Shown: positions 1 to 11,044 of the stretch, in pieces | Layout: every line of letters starts with the position of its first letter | Position numbering within the stretch: position 1 is the first letter of the stretch | Assembly: GCA_028641055.1 (NCBI GenBank) | Contig: CM054062.1 | Location: forward strand, 236,852,376 to 236,916,375 | Reading direction: 5' to 3' | Length of the DNA stretch: 64,000 nucleotides | Source: Alopecurus myosuroides | Taxonomy: Eukaryota > Streptophyta > Magnoliopsida > Poales > Poaceae | Notes under the pieces: model-generated | What the model was told of the DNA's origin: nothing | The model's input: only the letters and a program-made list of their open reading frames with translations | The model's database searches: none | Program-made: the position numbers and the translations under genes

Positions 1-16
1 CATCATCAAGACTCAA

Positions 17-2634
17 GTGGAGGACACGCTCCTCGAGGACATAAGAGAAAAATTTGATGCACTGAACGCATATAGAATCAAGCTCAACCCGACAAACTGT
101 GTCTTCGGTGTGCCCACCGGCCAGCTGCTCGGCTATTTGGTCTCAGCCCGAGGAATAGAAGCAAACCCAGAGAAGATTCAAGCAATCCTGACAATGAAAG
201 AGCCAACAAATATCCACGGCGTGCAACAGCTGGTAGGGAGACTAGCGGCCCTCGGCAGATACATCGCAAGTTTGGGCGAGCAATCCCTACCCTTTTACAA
301 ATTGCTGAAGAAAACCGATAAGTTCGAGTGGACCACATAAGCAAAAAAGGCGTTCATCGACTTGAAAAGAGTACATCAGAGCAGGAGAATGCTGGCCACG
401 CCTTAGGAAGGGGAACCCCTCTACCTTTACCTAGCCGCAACTAATCAAGTGGTCACTACAGTAATAATGGTCGAGCGACCAGAGGACAGAAAAGCATACG
501 GTGCTCAGAGACCAGTATACTACCTCAGCGAGGTACTCTCGTCGTGCAAGCAGCGATACCCCCACTACCAGAAACTCGCATATGGGGTGGTCCTTACAGC
601 TCACAAGCTTAAGTATTACTTCCAGGAGCATACTGTCATGGTTCTAAACGACGCATCACTCGGTACAATCATGGACAACCCTATGGCATCCGGAAGAATC
701 ACAAAGTGGAGCATCGAGCTAGGCGCCTGGGACATAATATACACATGACGCAACGCCCTCAAGTCCCAGGTGGTCGCAGAGTTCCTTTGTGAGTGGACAG
801 AGCTGCAAACTCCAGGACCCCCAGAGTACACAAGCTCCTGGATCATGTACTTCGACGGGTCGAAAAGAAACGAAGGAGCGGGAGCCGGTGTAATCCTCAT
901 ATAGCCAAGGGGTGACAAGCTCCAGTACGTTCTACGTATCAACTTCCCCCTCGACAATCCAGCATCGAACAACGACGCCGAGTACGAGGCACTCCTACAC
1001 GGCATGAAAATGGCGATCGCCTGCGACGCTACTCGACTGATGATCTATGGAGACTCAAACCTCATCGTACAACAGACGATGAAGGAATGCGACACAGTCG
1101 CATATAACATGATTGCCTATCACGACATGTATAATCTGCTCGAAGGAAGCTTTAAAGGGTGCAAACTGAAGCACATTGCGCGATCAAGTAATGAAGAAGT
1201 TGACAGATTGGCAAACATTGGGTCAACAAATGCACCAGTTCCGCCGGGAATTTACTTCGAGTGAATCGGTAAAAGATCGGTCAAACTGAAGAAGCACACG
1301 GAGGTGCCAGCGGCAACAGAAACAGAGGCCAGTCGACAAAGCGCCATCGTTGAACTCGCTCACAACATCTCGTGACAAGTCTTCCTAGTTGAGCCAGTCT
1401 GGACGAACAAGTACCTCGGCTACTTGATCAGAAAGCAGCTCCCAGAAGATATCTGTGAAGCAAGGCAAGTCGTGCAGCACAGCAAATCCTTCTGGATGAT
1501 AAAAGGAGAGCTTTACAAATAGAGCATATCGGGAGTCCTCCAGAGGTGCATTGGACCCGAAGATGGAAAGGAACTACTCCAAGACATACACCAAGGCGAT
1601 TGCAGACACCATGCAAGTTGGAGAGCCATATTGGGGAAGGCTTTTCGAGCAGGATTTTACTTGCTAACGGCACCCAAAGACGCCAAAGACCTGGTCGACA
1701 GATGCAACGCTTGTCAGCGATTCTTGCTCAAGCCACTAGCACCGGCCACAGAGCTCCACATGGTCCCTCTGTCTTGGCCCTTCGCACAATGGGGGCTGGA
1801 CATGGTGGGACCATTACGGAAAGCGACACCCGGAGGATATACTTACCTACTAGTCGCAGTCGACAAATTTACCAAATGGATAGAGGCAGTCCCAGTGATG
1901 TCGCAACACGCGAAGTGCACAATCAACTTCCTCGAATCCATCATGTACCGATTCGGCGTCCCTCACAATATTATCACGAATTATGGGACCAACTTCACAG
2001 CCAAGGAGACGAAAGCTTTCTGCAAAGAAAATGGGATAACTCTCAGCTTCGCCTCAGTGGCACACCCCCAAACAAACGACCAAGTTGAAAGGTCCAACAT
2101 ATTGGTTTCGGCTGGCCTAAAGAAGAGCCTACTCGACATACTACATCCAACAGAAGGACATTCGGCCGAGGAGCTACCGTCCGTCCTGTGGAGTCTAAGA
2201 ATAACTCCAGATAGATCCACAAACTACACGCCATTTTTCATGGTTTACGGCGCCGAAGCAGTCCTGCCTGAGGATGTTCAATTCAGTGCTCCACGAGTTG
2301 TTACATACAGCGAAGAAGCCTCCAACAGAGCACTCGCGGAAGACATGGACGCACTGGACGAGGCCAGGGACGTCGCGCTCGCAAGATCAACCGTCTATCA
2401 GCAAGCACTACGCAATTACCACAGTCGCGCATCCGCAGAAGATCCTTCGTGGTAGGCGACCTGGTGCTATGACTCAAGCAAGACAGTGGACACAAGCTCG
2501 AGGCACCGTGGGAAGGACCCTTCATCATACACGAGGTCATCCCTGGAGGCGCCTATCGCTTGAAGAACCCAAAAACAGGCGACGTCTACTCCAAACCATG
2601 GAACGTGGCGTACCTGCGGAAATTCTATCCCTAG
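17..2634 (+). pseudogene. E1 pol: RT end, RNase H, second RNase H and integrase, degenerate
   Basis: In order: the end of reverse transcriptase (17-340, with LNPTNCVFGVP and GYLVSARGIEANPEKIQAI); connection and RNase H (about 340-750, PVYYLSEVL, YPHYQKLAYGVV); a second, archaeal-type RNase H (about 830-1230, [26 protein letters not shown]); and integrase (about 1560-2450, zinc-finger RCNACQ, LDMVGP, QVERSN). The reading frame ends with a conserved LRKFYP tail and TAG at 2632-2634. The double RNase H is a known mark of the Tat lineage. Lesions include stops near 338, 404, 746, 902, 1262, 1372 and 1519 and a frame change near 2450. The second integrase catalytic Asp is replaced (ITNYGTNF where E2 has ITDNGSNF), so it cannot be active. 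Confidence 0.85.
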
Positions 2635-2940
2635 GAGAGTACTTTTACTCGCAAAATAAGGGTGTCCAGCCACGCTGTAACCCGAGCAAATACATGGTTT
2701 CTTAGTCATCGCAATACAAACATGGTTTCTCAACCATAGCTATAAAGACTACTCAGTCGCATCCTTTTTCCTTTTCTTTACATGCTAACAACGGTCACAC
2801 CCCAACACACGGGGGCTACGCCAAACTAGCATAAACAATCTTCGAGTGTCTATGAACAACAAATATTTTACAAGGTTACAAGGTACACACCTTAAAAGAC
2901 TCAAACAACATAGAAGGTACATACACCTTAACACACACAG
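2635..2940 (+). other. E1 non-coding spacer between pol stop and antisense block
   Basis: No coding match on either strand. It contains short repeats around 'catggtttct' and, at 2812-2826, a polypurine-like ACGGGGGCTACG that has a counterpart at the same relative place in E2 (37943-37958, reversed). It is the convergent junction between the sense polyprotein and the antisense gene. Confidence 0.6.
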
Positions 2941-3770
2941 CTATCGCCGAGCAGCAGCCTCTCGAAGCAGTCGCTCCGTCTCTGCAGCAGTCAACTGAAC
3001 GATTTGCTCCGCTGCAGGCTGCACAACCTCATAGTGAGGAACAAAATCAATGGCTGCTCCTCGGGTCTTGGGAAGTTGCGCCACAGAGCTGAAGTTCATA
3101 TCAGGATGCCACAGCCGCACAAACGTGAACGCCACTTGAGCGCCGCAAATAAGCTGTTGACGCATACACTCGCGAACATCTTCCACCCGACGAAACAACC
3201 TTAGCAGACCACTCAGTCGATCAGGAACAACATTGAACGGATACATCACCCGATAGACCGAAGAAAGGGCCTCCCGACAAGATTCGACGAAGATTTTCGC
3301 CTGACTTACTCGATACTGCAGCGTAGCCAGGACAAAGACCCTACTGCGATCATACCAGAAGTTGCACGCATGGATGTTGGAGCTACTTGATTCACAAGCC
3401 ACTATGTTATCCACCCAGTGACCTTCACACGCTCCGTCAGGTTCGACAACTACATGGACATGAAGCGCGTCAGTCCGCAAGCAAGAAAACACCGAAAATA
3501 CTCGGGGGCTTGCGGGACTTACAGAGCATGCTCTTTACAACACTGGCCAGCTCCTCCATCACAAAGTGCTCGCGATCGGCAGCAAGCTTCTGCTTGGACT
3601 TGGCAACATCCGCCACGCCCTGCAGAGCCTTAAGCTTACGCTCACCATCCGCGACGCGACCATGAAGTGAAGCAAGCATACTCGCATCCGTAATCGACTA
3701 CGTAGTGGAAGGAGCAGCACCGCTCGACGGGCCACCGCCAGAATCCACAACCTGGAAAGAATACAGGACA
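2941..3770 (-). pseudogene. E1 antisense block 2 (unknown protein, decayed, two exons)
   Basis: The - strand encodes a last exon (about 3445-2941) with NFWYDRSR, VLATLQYRVSQAKI and VRLWHPDMNF. An upstream exon (about 3770-3520) carries a charged coiled-coil stretch (VADGERKLKALQGVADVAKS). Both align with E2 at 37026-37838, where the exon boundary is clearer. The function is unknown. The FVRLWHP region resembles the C-terminal domain of the main antisense gene (E3: MGLMRLHYPN), so the block may be a duplicated or alternative 3' part of that gene. There is an in-frame stop near 3700, just before the coiled coil. It lies opposite in direction to E1 pol. Confidence 0.6.
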
Positions 3771-3987
3771 CACTGCAGTTTCAGTCACAGAGTTGCATCC
3801 CACTCGATGATATATAATAAAACATATCTTCGAATGCTAGGGGGCTACTCCCATCGGGAGAACACAAAGTAAAGCAAACCAACAAATCCTGACACTTTAA
3901 AATCCTCCATTCAGAAATTAAAACATAGAGTACTTCCAAAGGTTCATTACAAGACCAAACATACAAAAGCAGAAATTCTATCTAAGC

Positions 3988-6900
3988 CTAGGGAACAACG
4001 GACTTCCCGGAAGCGGCTCCGCTAGCGGATGGTTTCGCGCTACGACCGCGCGAAAGAAGATCAGAAAGCGTCTTCGCTAACTTCCCAGCACGATCGCCGA
4101 AAGGACGGAGCGCTACCTTTTTGCCCAAGGAGTCTCGAGGAAGCTCCGAGTATACCTTCTCTATGTCGCCCGAGACACCGTGCGCCAGAGCGAACTGGAT
4201 AGTTGTCCTGGCTCTGCACTCGGTTTGGGCGAGAGTGTACTCCTGAAGAAGATCGCCTTCTCCAAGGAAAAATTGCAGGAGGCCCTCCAAGGTCGATGGA
4301 ACCGGCTTCTCTGTGAGTAGTCACTGGTGCAGCTGCGATAACACTCGAAAAGTATCACGAAGGGAGAGGCATGCCTTCTTCCCGTGCTCATGCAGCTGGG
4401 TGCACAAATCCGCCAGAGCGTCGACCCGGACCCCTCTAGGAAACGACAAGGTAACGCCAAGCGCGTCTGCAAAAAGATGAAACAAGTCACAAAAAGGAAG
4501 GGGAAAGCGACAAGGTAAACGCGCGAATGGACAGGAAACGTACCCGCCAAAGCCTAAGCTATATGGCGAAGGATGTCGATCAGGTCGTTGTCATGCGCCA
4601 CACCCGCATCCTCCATCTTCTTCAGAGACTCGCGAGATGAAGCGAGACGCTCGGCCGCTTCCTTGCGAGTGGACTACAACTCCCTTCGAGTAGACTCCAA
4701 CTCCTTCTCGAGATCTTTGACCCGAGAGTTAGCTTCAGTCTTCTCAATGTTCGCGCGGGCGGCCTCATCTGTGACACGGAAAGAGTACGTCAGACAATGA
4801 TACGGTCCGAAGAAACAAAGTGAAAAACACGAATCGCATAGCAACTCACCTCTCGAGGAACGGGCGTCCTGAAGGCACTGGTCGCGCTCCTGACGAAGGG
4901 AAGCGCACTCCGCCTGAGCCACAGCAAGGCGACGCCCGAACGCGACCAAAGAAGCAAGAATGGCATGCAAAAACTTTGTGAGTCAGACAAGCACTGCTTG
5001 AGTGTATACACGATTGCGTGCAATCGAGTATACTCGGGGGCTACTCCCATCGGGAGCACTGTCGTGCACCCGATAAAATCAAAACAAAAGAAGAAAAAAA
5101 CAATGAAATCAAGGATGCAACTTGAGCCTGCAACCTACTACAAACAGTCGATCATAGACTCGGGGGCTACTCCCATCGGGAGCACTGCCGTGCACCCGAT
5201 GAAAAGAACGATAACTACTCGAAGCAAAAATAACTGTACCTTGCCATTCGGGGTAAAAAAAGGGTCGGGCGAACTAGCCGAAGCCTCTTTGTTCGCTGAC
5301 GCCCCGGCATCTAGATGTTTCTCATGTGCCAAGATGGGCATCGCATACGCAGAAACGTCGACCATCCTCGCATAGCTCGGAGATCGTCGAGGAGGACTTG
5401 AAGCTCTAGGCGGACTCGCGGCAACCCCCTATCGCTTTGCAGATTGGGCGGAAGATGCAAATTGATTCCTGCCAATGACCACAAGACTGAGCAAAAGTCA
5501 AAAAGAAATATCTGAAAAGATAAAACTTCGGATAGCAAAGGCACGAAACTTATCCGTCCTCGTCGTCCTCGTCGAGATTATCCATGTCCCAGGCGGTAGG
5601 AATCTTTGGTTGTTGGATCAAGGGAGGAAGCACGTTCAGAGGAGTCGCCATAATCGGGCGATTCTTGATCTCCTCGACACCGTCCTCACTCAAGGACCTG
5701 TCTTTGGAGGTCGACTCGTCATCCGCCACTCGACGGCGCTTGCGATGCCCAAGCTCCTCCTCCTCCTCCTCCAGCTCCTCCTGCTCCTCACTGGACTCTG
5801 CATCCACGATGATGGCTTCGGGAGGAGCCTTAAAGTTGCTCGCCAGAAGGTCCGAGCCTCCGTTGTCTGCAGAAAGTGGCGGGTAGCACTTCACCACATC
5901 CTTGTTCTGCAATGAAGAAGAGAGAAGGAAAGATACGGTTAAATCGATAGAAATCCACATAAGAAAAGAATAAGAAAAAAAAGGAAGAACAGAGAAATTT
6001 ACCTCAGTCGGAGGATGCTCGGCGTCGAAAGGAAGAACGGAGAAATTTACCTCAGTCGTAGGATGTTGGGTGTCGAAAGGCGTGAAGGGACACGGCGAGT
6101 GGCTCTACCCCTTGTTTATACTGGTGATGGCAGCAATCTTCTTCTCAAACTCAGCATTCGAGACGATATCGTCGCACGTCCGGCTCGGATCGTTGATACC
6201 CGAGAACTCTCACATAGGAGTGGGCCTGTTCTGGAGCGACTAAATCCTTCGGCGCGGGAAGACGCCCACCAGGTGCATCCTATTCAGCAGGGGGCCCTGA
6301 TCCTTCCGGCGGAGCCGCCCGAATTGCGCGAGCAAGGGAGACACCATCCTGGATTCATCGGCTGATATCTTGTGCGCACAGGACTTCCTCCGCTTCAGAA
6401 TCGCGAATGGCTTGAATTCTGGCACGCCACCCGCATCATCGTCATGGACGTAGAACCACTTCCGGCGCCATCCTTGCGCCGACTCGACGAAGTTCATCTC
6501 CACGTACGGGAACTCCTTGGTCGTCTGGATCCCGAAGCCACCAGTCGCCAGCGGCTCCCCCACTCTCTCACCCTCTAGAGGCTTCTCCCGGAAAATCCTC
6601 ACCTAGAAGATAGACTTCTAGAGCCCCCAATGCAGGCGAATGCCGAGGAAGCACTCGCACATCACGATGAAGCACGATATGTGCTACACCGTAGTGGGAG
6701 GAAGATCGTGCAGTTGTATGTCGTATACATACAACAGCCCGAGAAGAAATGGGTGAAGGGGAAAGGACATACCGCAGGCGACGTGGTCGGAGAAGGCGAC
6801 GCGCTCGTTGGCGTGCAGATTGGGCACCTCCTCGCCCTGTGTCGACGTGCGGACGCGCCCGGAAGCTTCTGAAGAGAGCAATCCCTCCCTCTGCATCTCC

Positions 6901-7080
6901 ATGATGCTCTTCTTCGTCACATTGGACGGGCGACACTCGCCCGTCCTCTTCGCCGGAGCCGCCGTGGAAGCGCTGACCGCATCCTTGCCGGAAGCCGCGC
7001 CATGTTTCTTGGTCGGGGCTGTTGGTGTCCGCTCTCTCGAAGAGGAAGGTGGCGCGATGGAAGGAGGAAGAAGATGAATA
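3988..7080 (-). pseudogene. E1 antisense gene 1 ('putative gypsy type transposon', PF04195-like), decayed multi-exon
   Basis: Reading the - strand from 7080: an N-terminal part with the MQREGLL and FPLHPFLLGLLYVYDIQLHDLPP block; a middle part (6602-6240, GFGIQTTKEFPYVEM, RRKWFYV, RRKSCAHK); an acidic exon (about 5910-5550, HRKRRRVADDE, then DNLDEDDED); coiled-coil exons (about 4970-4560, ending near a DNDLIDILR motif); and a terminal exon (4290-3988, AQTECRARTTIQFALAHGV, KVALRPFGD). Each matches an exon of E2 (33828-36797) in the same order. The block starting FPLHPF is the hallmark of the Pfam family named putative gypsy type transposon. Frame is lost near 6684 and elsewhere. A TATAAATA motif lies upstream at 7115-7122. 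Confidence 0.7.
5031..5203 (+). repeat. Two copies of an internal PPT-like block in E1
   Basis: Copies at about 5031-5075 and 5159-5203 share CTCGGGGGCTACTCCCATCG followed by GGAGCACTG(T/C)CGTGCACCCGAT. A shorter copy is at 3838-3862. The purine run GGGGGCTAC is the same one that precedes the E1 3' LTR at 50271-50279. The copies fall in introns of the antisense gene. Confidence 0.75.
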
Positions 7081-7114
7081 AGGGTCGGGAAGAGCAATTT
7101 TCCCTAAGGCCCAC

Positions 7115-7122
7115 TATTTATA
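7115..7122 (-). promoter_or_regulatory. Probable TATA box of the E1 antisense gene
   Basis: The + strand reads tatttata, so the - strand reads TATAAATA. It stands about 40 bp before the start of antisense coding homology. E3 has the same motif at 22948-22955 ahead of its intact antisense gene. Confidence 0.5.
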
Positions 7123-7282
7123 CAGTTGCTAGATCACCGAGAGCCATCGATTTGCATACGTGGCCCACATCCCAGCTGCCACGTGGTGAGCCAAAACGAG
7201 GCGGTACAGAGCGGTTACTCCGCACTACCTTTAACGCAAGATCATGCGTAATTACTGCACGACCTGCGGAAAAATCGACGCA

Positions 7283-7287
7283 CGACC
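7283..7287 (+). repeat. Left target-site duplication of E0 (CGACC)
   Basis: The five bases before the E0 LTR are CGACC. The five after it (49469-49473) are CGACG, a 4/5 match, as expected for an old insertion. Confidence 0.6.
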
Positions 7288-7958
7288 TGTAACATCCTAG
7301 ATTTTTCAAAATAATAAAACCAGCATGCATACATCTCACATGACACTTCGTAAAAAGAAGCATTTAAAAACTTAATATATCAAGCCTAAAACCCTAAATG
7401 GATTTAACACTAAAGATATTACCATAAGGACCATACCCTAATTGCTCTATAATAAAAATTATTTTGAATTTACTAAAGTACCAAAACTTTTTATATAGTT
7501 TAAAATTTACAAATTTATCTAAATAAGTTGGTTTCATTTTTGTACTTATTTGGGGTTCAAATAAACAAAACAGAAAAGAAAAAGAAAACAAAACATAACA
7601 AAAAAGGGGGGAAAAACCACCCAGGCAGCCCAGCCAGATTCCCCCTCTCTCCTCCCTCTCTCCCGCGCAACCAGTCCACTGGACCAAGCCCTATCTCGCC
7701 CGCGCGCAGAATAGCACCCAGCCCGCGCGCCCCCTCCTCTCTCTGGCCAGCGGGCCCTACGGTGACGTGAGCGCTGACGGGGGCGCGTCTTCAACCTCCC
7801 CTTCGTTTTCCCCGCGTCGATCGCCCGCACCTCCCCACGATTTCCACGCTCCCCACGGCCACCCTCACCCCTCCTAAACCCCCTCCGCACATGCGCACAC
7901 TCCTCCCCTCTCTCTCCCCGCGACCGTGTGCTCCCTAACCCCCTAAATCGCTCGCCGG

Positions 7959-8174
7959 TAAGAAAGACTTCTAGAGCCCCCAATGCAGGCGAATGCCGAG
8001 GAAGCACTCGCACATCACGATGAAGCACGATATATGCTACACCACATTGGGAGGAAGATCGTGCAGTTGTATGTCGTATACATACAACAGCCCGAGAAGA
8101 AATGGGTGAAGGGGGAAGGACATACCGCAGGCGACGTGGTCGGAGAAGGCGACGTGGTCGGAGAAGGCGACGCG
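7959..8174 (+). repeat. Patch of Tat-element antisense-gene DNA inside the E0 5' LTR
   Basis: Bases 7966-8174 are nearly identical to E1 bases 6612-6803 (about 5 mismatches by eye) and are absent from the matching place in the other E0 LTR (around 45507). Within the patch an 18-bp unit, GCGACGTGGTCGGAGAAG, is tandemly duplicated (8131-8148 and 8149-8166). The right junction shares CGGAGAAG with the undisturbed LTR. No terminal repeats or target duplication are seen. Confidence 0.8.
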
Positions 8175-9583
8175 CACGTTGTCGTTCTCCGTCGATTCCG
8201 GCCACAGTAAGAAAGCCCGAGCCCCCGAGACTGGCCCGTTCGACCATGCGTGTCCATGCGCGTCCTTCTGATGCCCTTCTCTCCCTCTCTCCGCAGCAGA
8301 TCACCGCCGCCGTGCACATCCGAGACCCTCCGGCGTCCACCCGGCTCCGATCGCCTCGAGCCGCCCCTCGTGGAAGCGGGAGTCCACGCCATTGTCACCA
8401 TCATGCTCGCTGTGAAGCTTCGCACGTCTTCGTCACCTCCCCGTGCCCTATAGCCACCAGAATCTCCAACACCGTCCACCACCCGCGCCGTCGGCCACCG
8501 CGCCACCATTCCCCGACCACTTCCGGCGACCCGAGGTGAGCTCCTGTCCCCCTGCTGTTCGATTCGATCTCAACGGCCCCGATTAGATACCCTAACCGAA
8601 TCGGTATCGGCCAGTAGGATTTCGCCGCGTGGCCGTGCCCAGTCAGCCCCTCATTCAAATTGATTTAAATCCAAGTTTAAAACCAGAACCATCTATCCAC
8701 TTGTAAATTCCATATAAAATCAAATCTTGATCCAAAAATTATAAGGTTTGAACCTTTGGAAAGCTAAGGAAATTATATACCCATTTATCATAAAATATAA
8801 TGTATGTTATGTAGGAAATTTTGGAACATTATTTAAATTGCCAAAACAGCTCAGAAATACCAAATAATTTATATAAGGTGTTTTACAAGTTCAAATCTTA
8901 TAAAGTTGTAGTCTCTGGATTCCTTAAAACATGTAGAACACCCTGGAACCAGAGAAAATCAAAATATTATCGTGCACACACTTGCTATTTTAAATTTGGT
9001 CAAATAAGTAATCTATCTATAATTCAAATTCTAAAAAGTATTTTTGAGTGAAACCAATTGGGTTGCCTTGATAATTCTATCCTCTGTCCAGAGACAACAA
9101 GGCCCAATTTTTACAGAAACATGAAAGTGAGTTTAAGATTAAATTAGAGTAAACATCTATTATTGGGCTATAGAAAAGGAATAATTAAATATCTTATTGA
9201 AATAAAATTTAACCAGAGCCATACAACAACTAAATAAACATCATATGATTTCAAATACACCTCGTTACTGCATTTACCATGTGTAAAACAAATTGGTGCA
9301 TTCATACATGCATACATGTCTATGATTGATCATTTTTGAGTGGTATATTTATATTTGTGTTATTATTGTTTGTTTAGACTTTGGAGAGGGACACTACAAC
9401 ACTTGTGACTATTGTGCTTGTACTGGTTGCTGTTATAAAGGCAGGTGATACTCATGTCCCACTTTTGTTTTACATTGCATTAGTGTTTTCAGTAGTATGC
9501 ATCATAGGTGATTTTATTATTTTTCAAGTATATGCTATGCTCAAAACACCTAGTAGTGTGTAGCCAACCTAAAACCCCTGTTA

Positions 9584-10352
9584 GAGCATCTCCAACAGGC
9601 TTTGCATATTTGGCTAGGATTTGTAAAAACTGAAAATATACAAATCCAACATCAAAATGGTGCTCCAATAGACTTTGTATAAGTGGTCCCCCACCAAATT
9701 TTTTACAAAGCTTCCTATATTTGCACCATCACTTTGTATATTTACAAAGTGGAGAGGCCACTTGCTATAATTTTACAAAACCTCCCAAAGTGGTCCCCTT
9801 GATATTTTTGGCTCAATGACATGTGGGACATGTGTGATGTGTGTGTTGTGTACGTGCATGTGCTGGGTTCGTGCGTATGTACGTGTGTTCTGTGTACGTG
9901 CATGCTAGTTGCGTGCGTGTGTATTTTTTTGCATGGACTTTTTGGTTGTTGCACTTTTTTACGTGTGTGTTGTGTATATTTTATGCATGGATTATTGTAT
10001 GTGTACATATACGTGCACTCGTGCATGTTATGCGGAATTTGCGTGTGTGTTGTGTATATTTTTTGCACGGATTTTTGTATGTGTATATATACATGCACTC
10101 GTGCATGTTGTGCGGAATATATGTACATGTACGCGTGTATGAGTGGTACTATATATGTATATGTATGTATACTAGTGTGTAGTGTGTATGACAATTTGTC
10201 CCCATATGTCATTGTGTGTTTTGTGCAAATATAGCTATCCGTTATACAAAGGTTGCGAAAGCACAAGCTGGTTTGGATTGCTAAATCTTCTCTCTTATCT
10301 TGCTATAACCAGTTTTTACAAAACCTATATGCAAATGATGTTGGAGATGCTC
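9584..10352. mobile_element. PIF/Harbinger-type MITE, 769 bp, TSD TTA
   Basis: The ends are GAGCATCTCCAACA...TGTTGGAGATGCTC-like inverted repeats (about 14 bp perfect, then similar). TTA flanks it on both sides (9581-9583 and 10353-10355). The other E0 LTR reads straight through the empty site near 48245. The TTA duplication and these ends fit the PIF/Harbinger superfamily. It encodes no protein, and its TG-rich middle creates false open frames. Confidence 0.85.
9962..10121 (+). repeat. 80-bp tandem duplication in the TG-rich core of the Harbinger MITE
   Basis: The unit starting CGTGTGTGTTGTGTATATTT at 9962 recurs at 10042 with about 10 differences, including the shared tail GCACTCGTGCATGTT.TGCGG. 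Upstream sequence (9830-9960) looks like more diverged pieces of the same unit. Confidence 0.8.
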
Positions 10353-10611
10353 TTAGGTACTAGTTTAGCTATACTAGAATCGTTGTTTAAAATATCATCC
10401 GATATGCTGATTTATCGCCCGATTTATCGCTTATCGGGTGGTGACCGATAAGATAAATGGATATCGGCGGAGTTTATCATTCGGCTCATTTTATCTGTCT
10501 TAAAAGCGATTTATCAGTCGATATGCCGATAAATTGGCCAATATATCGATTTTCCATCACTGGAACATTTGATTCATGACATCCATCATAGAAATTTTAG
10601 TATTATCGAGT

Positions 10612-10614
<3 letters not shown>

Positions 10615-10669
<55 letters not shown>
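10615..10669. repeat. (TA)n microsatellite, about 55 bp
   Basis: Uninterrupted AT/TA dinucleotides. A second tract of about 27 bp lies at 11045-11071, on the other side of the fold-back element. Confidence 0.95.
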
Positions 10670-10671
<2 letters not shown>

Positions 10672-11044
10672 AAAATTGTTCAGTACTCCTGGGTGTACAT
10701 ACTCTCACGTGCAAATATACCACATAAATGAACCATTTATACCTCATTATTATTTTTAATATACTTCACTATTTAATACTAGATACCCCAAAATGAATTT
10801 TCTGAAAAAATTCATTAGATTCTACATATTTTATATTATGTGTACATATACTGCTTTTATGTACGTACAAATGGTATATTGAAAAAACTGAGAACTCTGA
10901 TAATATTTTTTCCATACAAATTATACTGAGGTACTTAGAATAATTAATGAGGTATATGAAAAATAATAAAGGGGTATAATATCCTCGCATGTGTGGTATA
11001 TTGAGTATGAGAGTATGTACACCCAGGAGTATATAACAGGAGTC
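10670..11044. mobile_element. Micron-like fold-back element inside a TA microsatellite
   Basis: A perfect 24-bp inverted repeat (starting TACTCCTGGGTGTACATACT) lies at 10684-10707 and 11008-11031. The inner flanks also pair imperfectly, so nearly the whole ~375 bp can fold back. (TA)n tracts lie directly on both sides. Micron elements of rice are known to insert in (TA)n repeats, so this looks like the same type, but family identity is inferred from layout only. Confidence 0.6.

Larger units (their letters stand above)
1..7287 (+). mobile_element. E1: Tat-lineage Ty3/gypsy retrotransposon, left segment (5' truncated by window)
   Basis: The segment holds the 3' half of a pol gene on the + strand (to 2634), followed by a long stretch whose coding matches lie on the - strand (2941-7080). 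This layout, pol followed by antisense genes before the 3' LTR, is that of Tat-lineage gypsy elements. The element is interrupted at 7287 by E0 and resumes at 49469. It is closely related to E2: both share the pol protein sequence and the order of antisense exons. Many stop codons and frameshifts show it is old. The 5' LTR and gag lie outside the window. Confidence 0.85.

Noticed and set aside
7546..8340. 264-codon open frame on the - strand in the E0 LTR
   Set aside because: It spans the Tat patch and GC-rich LTR sequence, and the second LTR copy does not keep the frame. Composition by-product.
9742..10266. Overlapping open frames in TG/CA-rich sequence, on both strands
   Set aside because: Cys/Val/Tyr or His/Thr repeats from a TG-rich tandem repeat inside a MITE; no domain.
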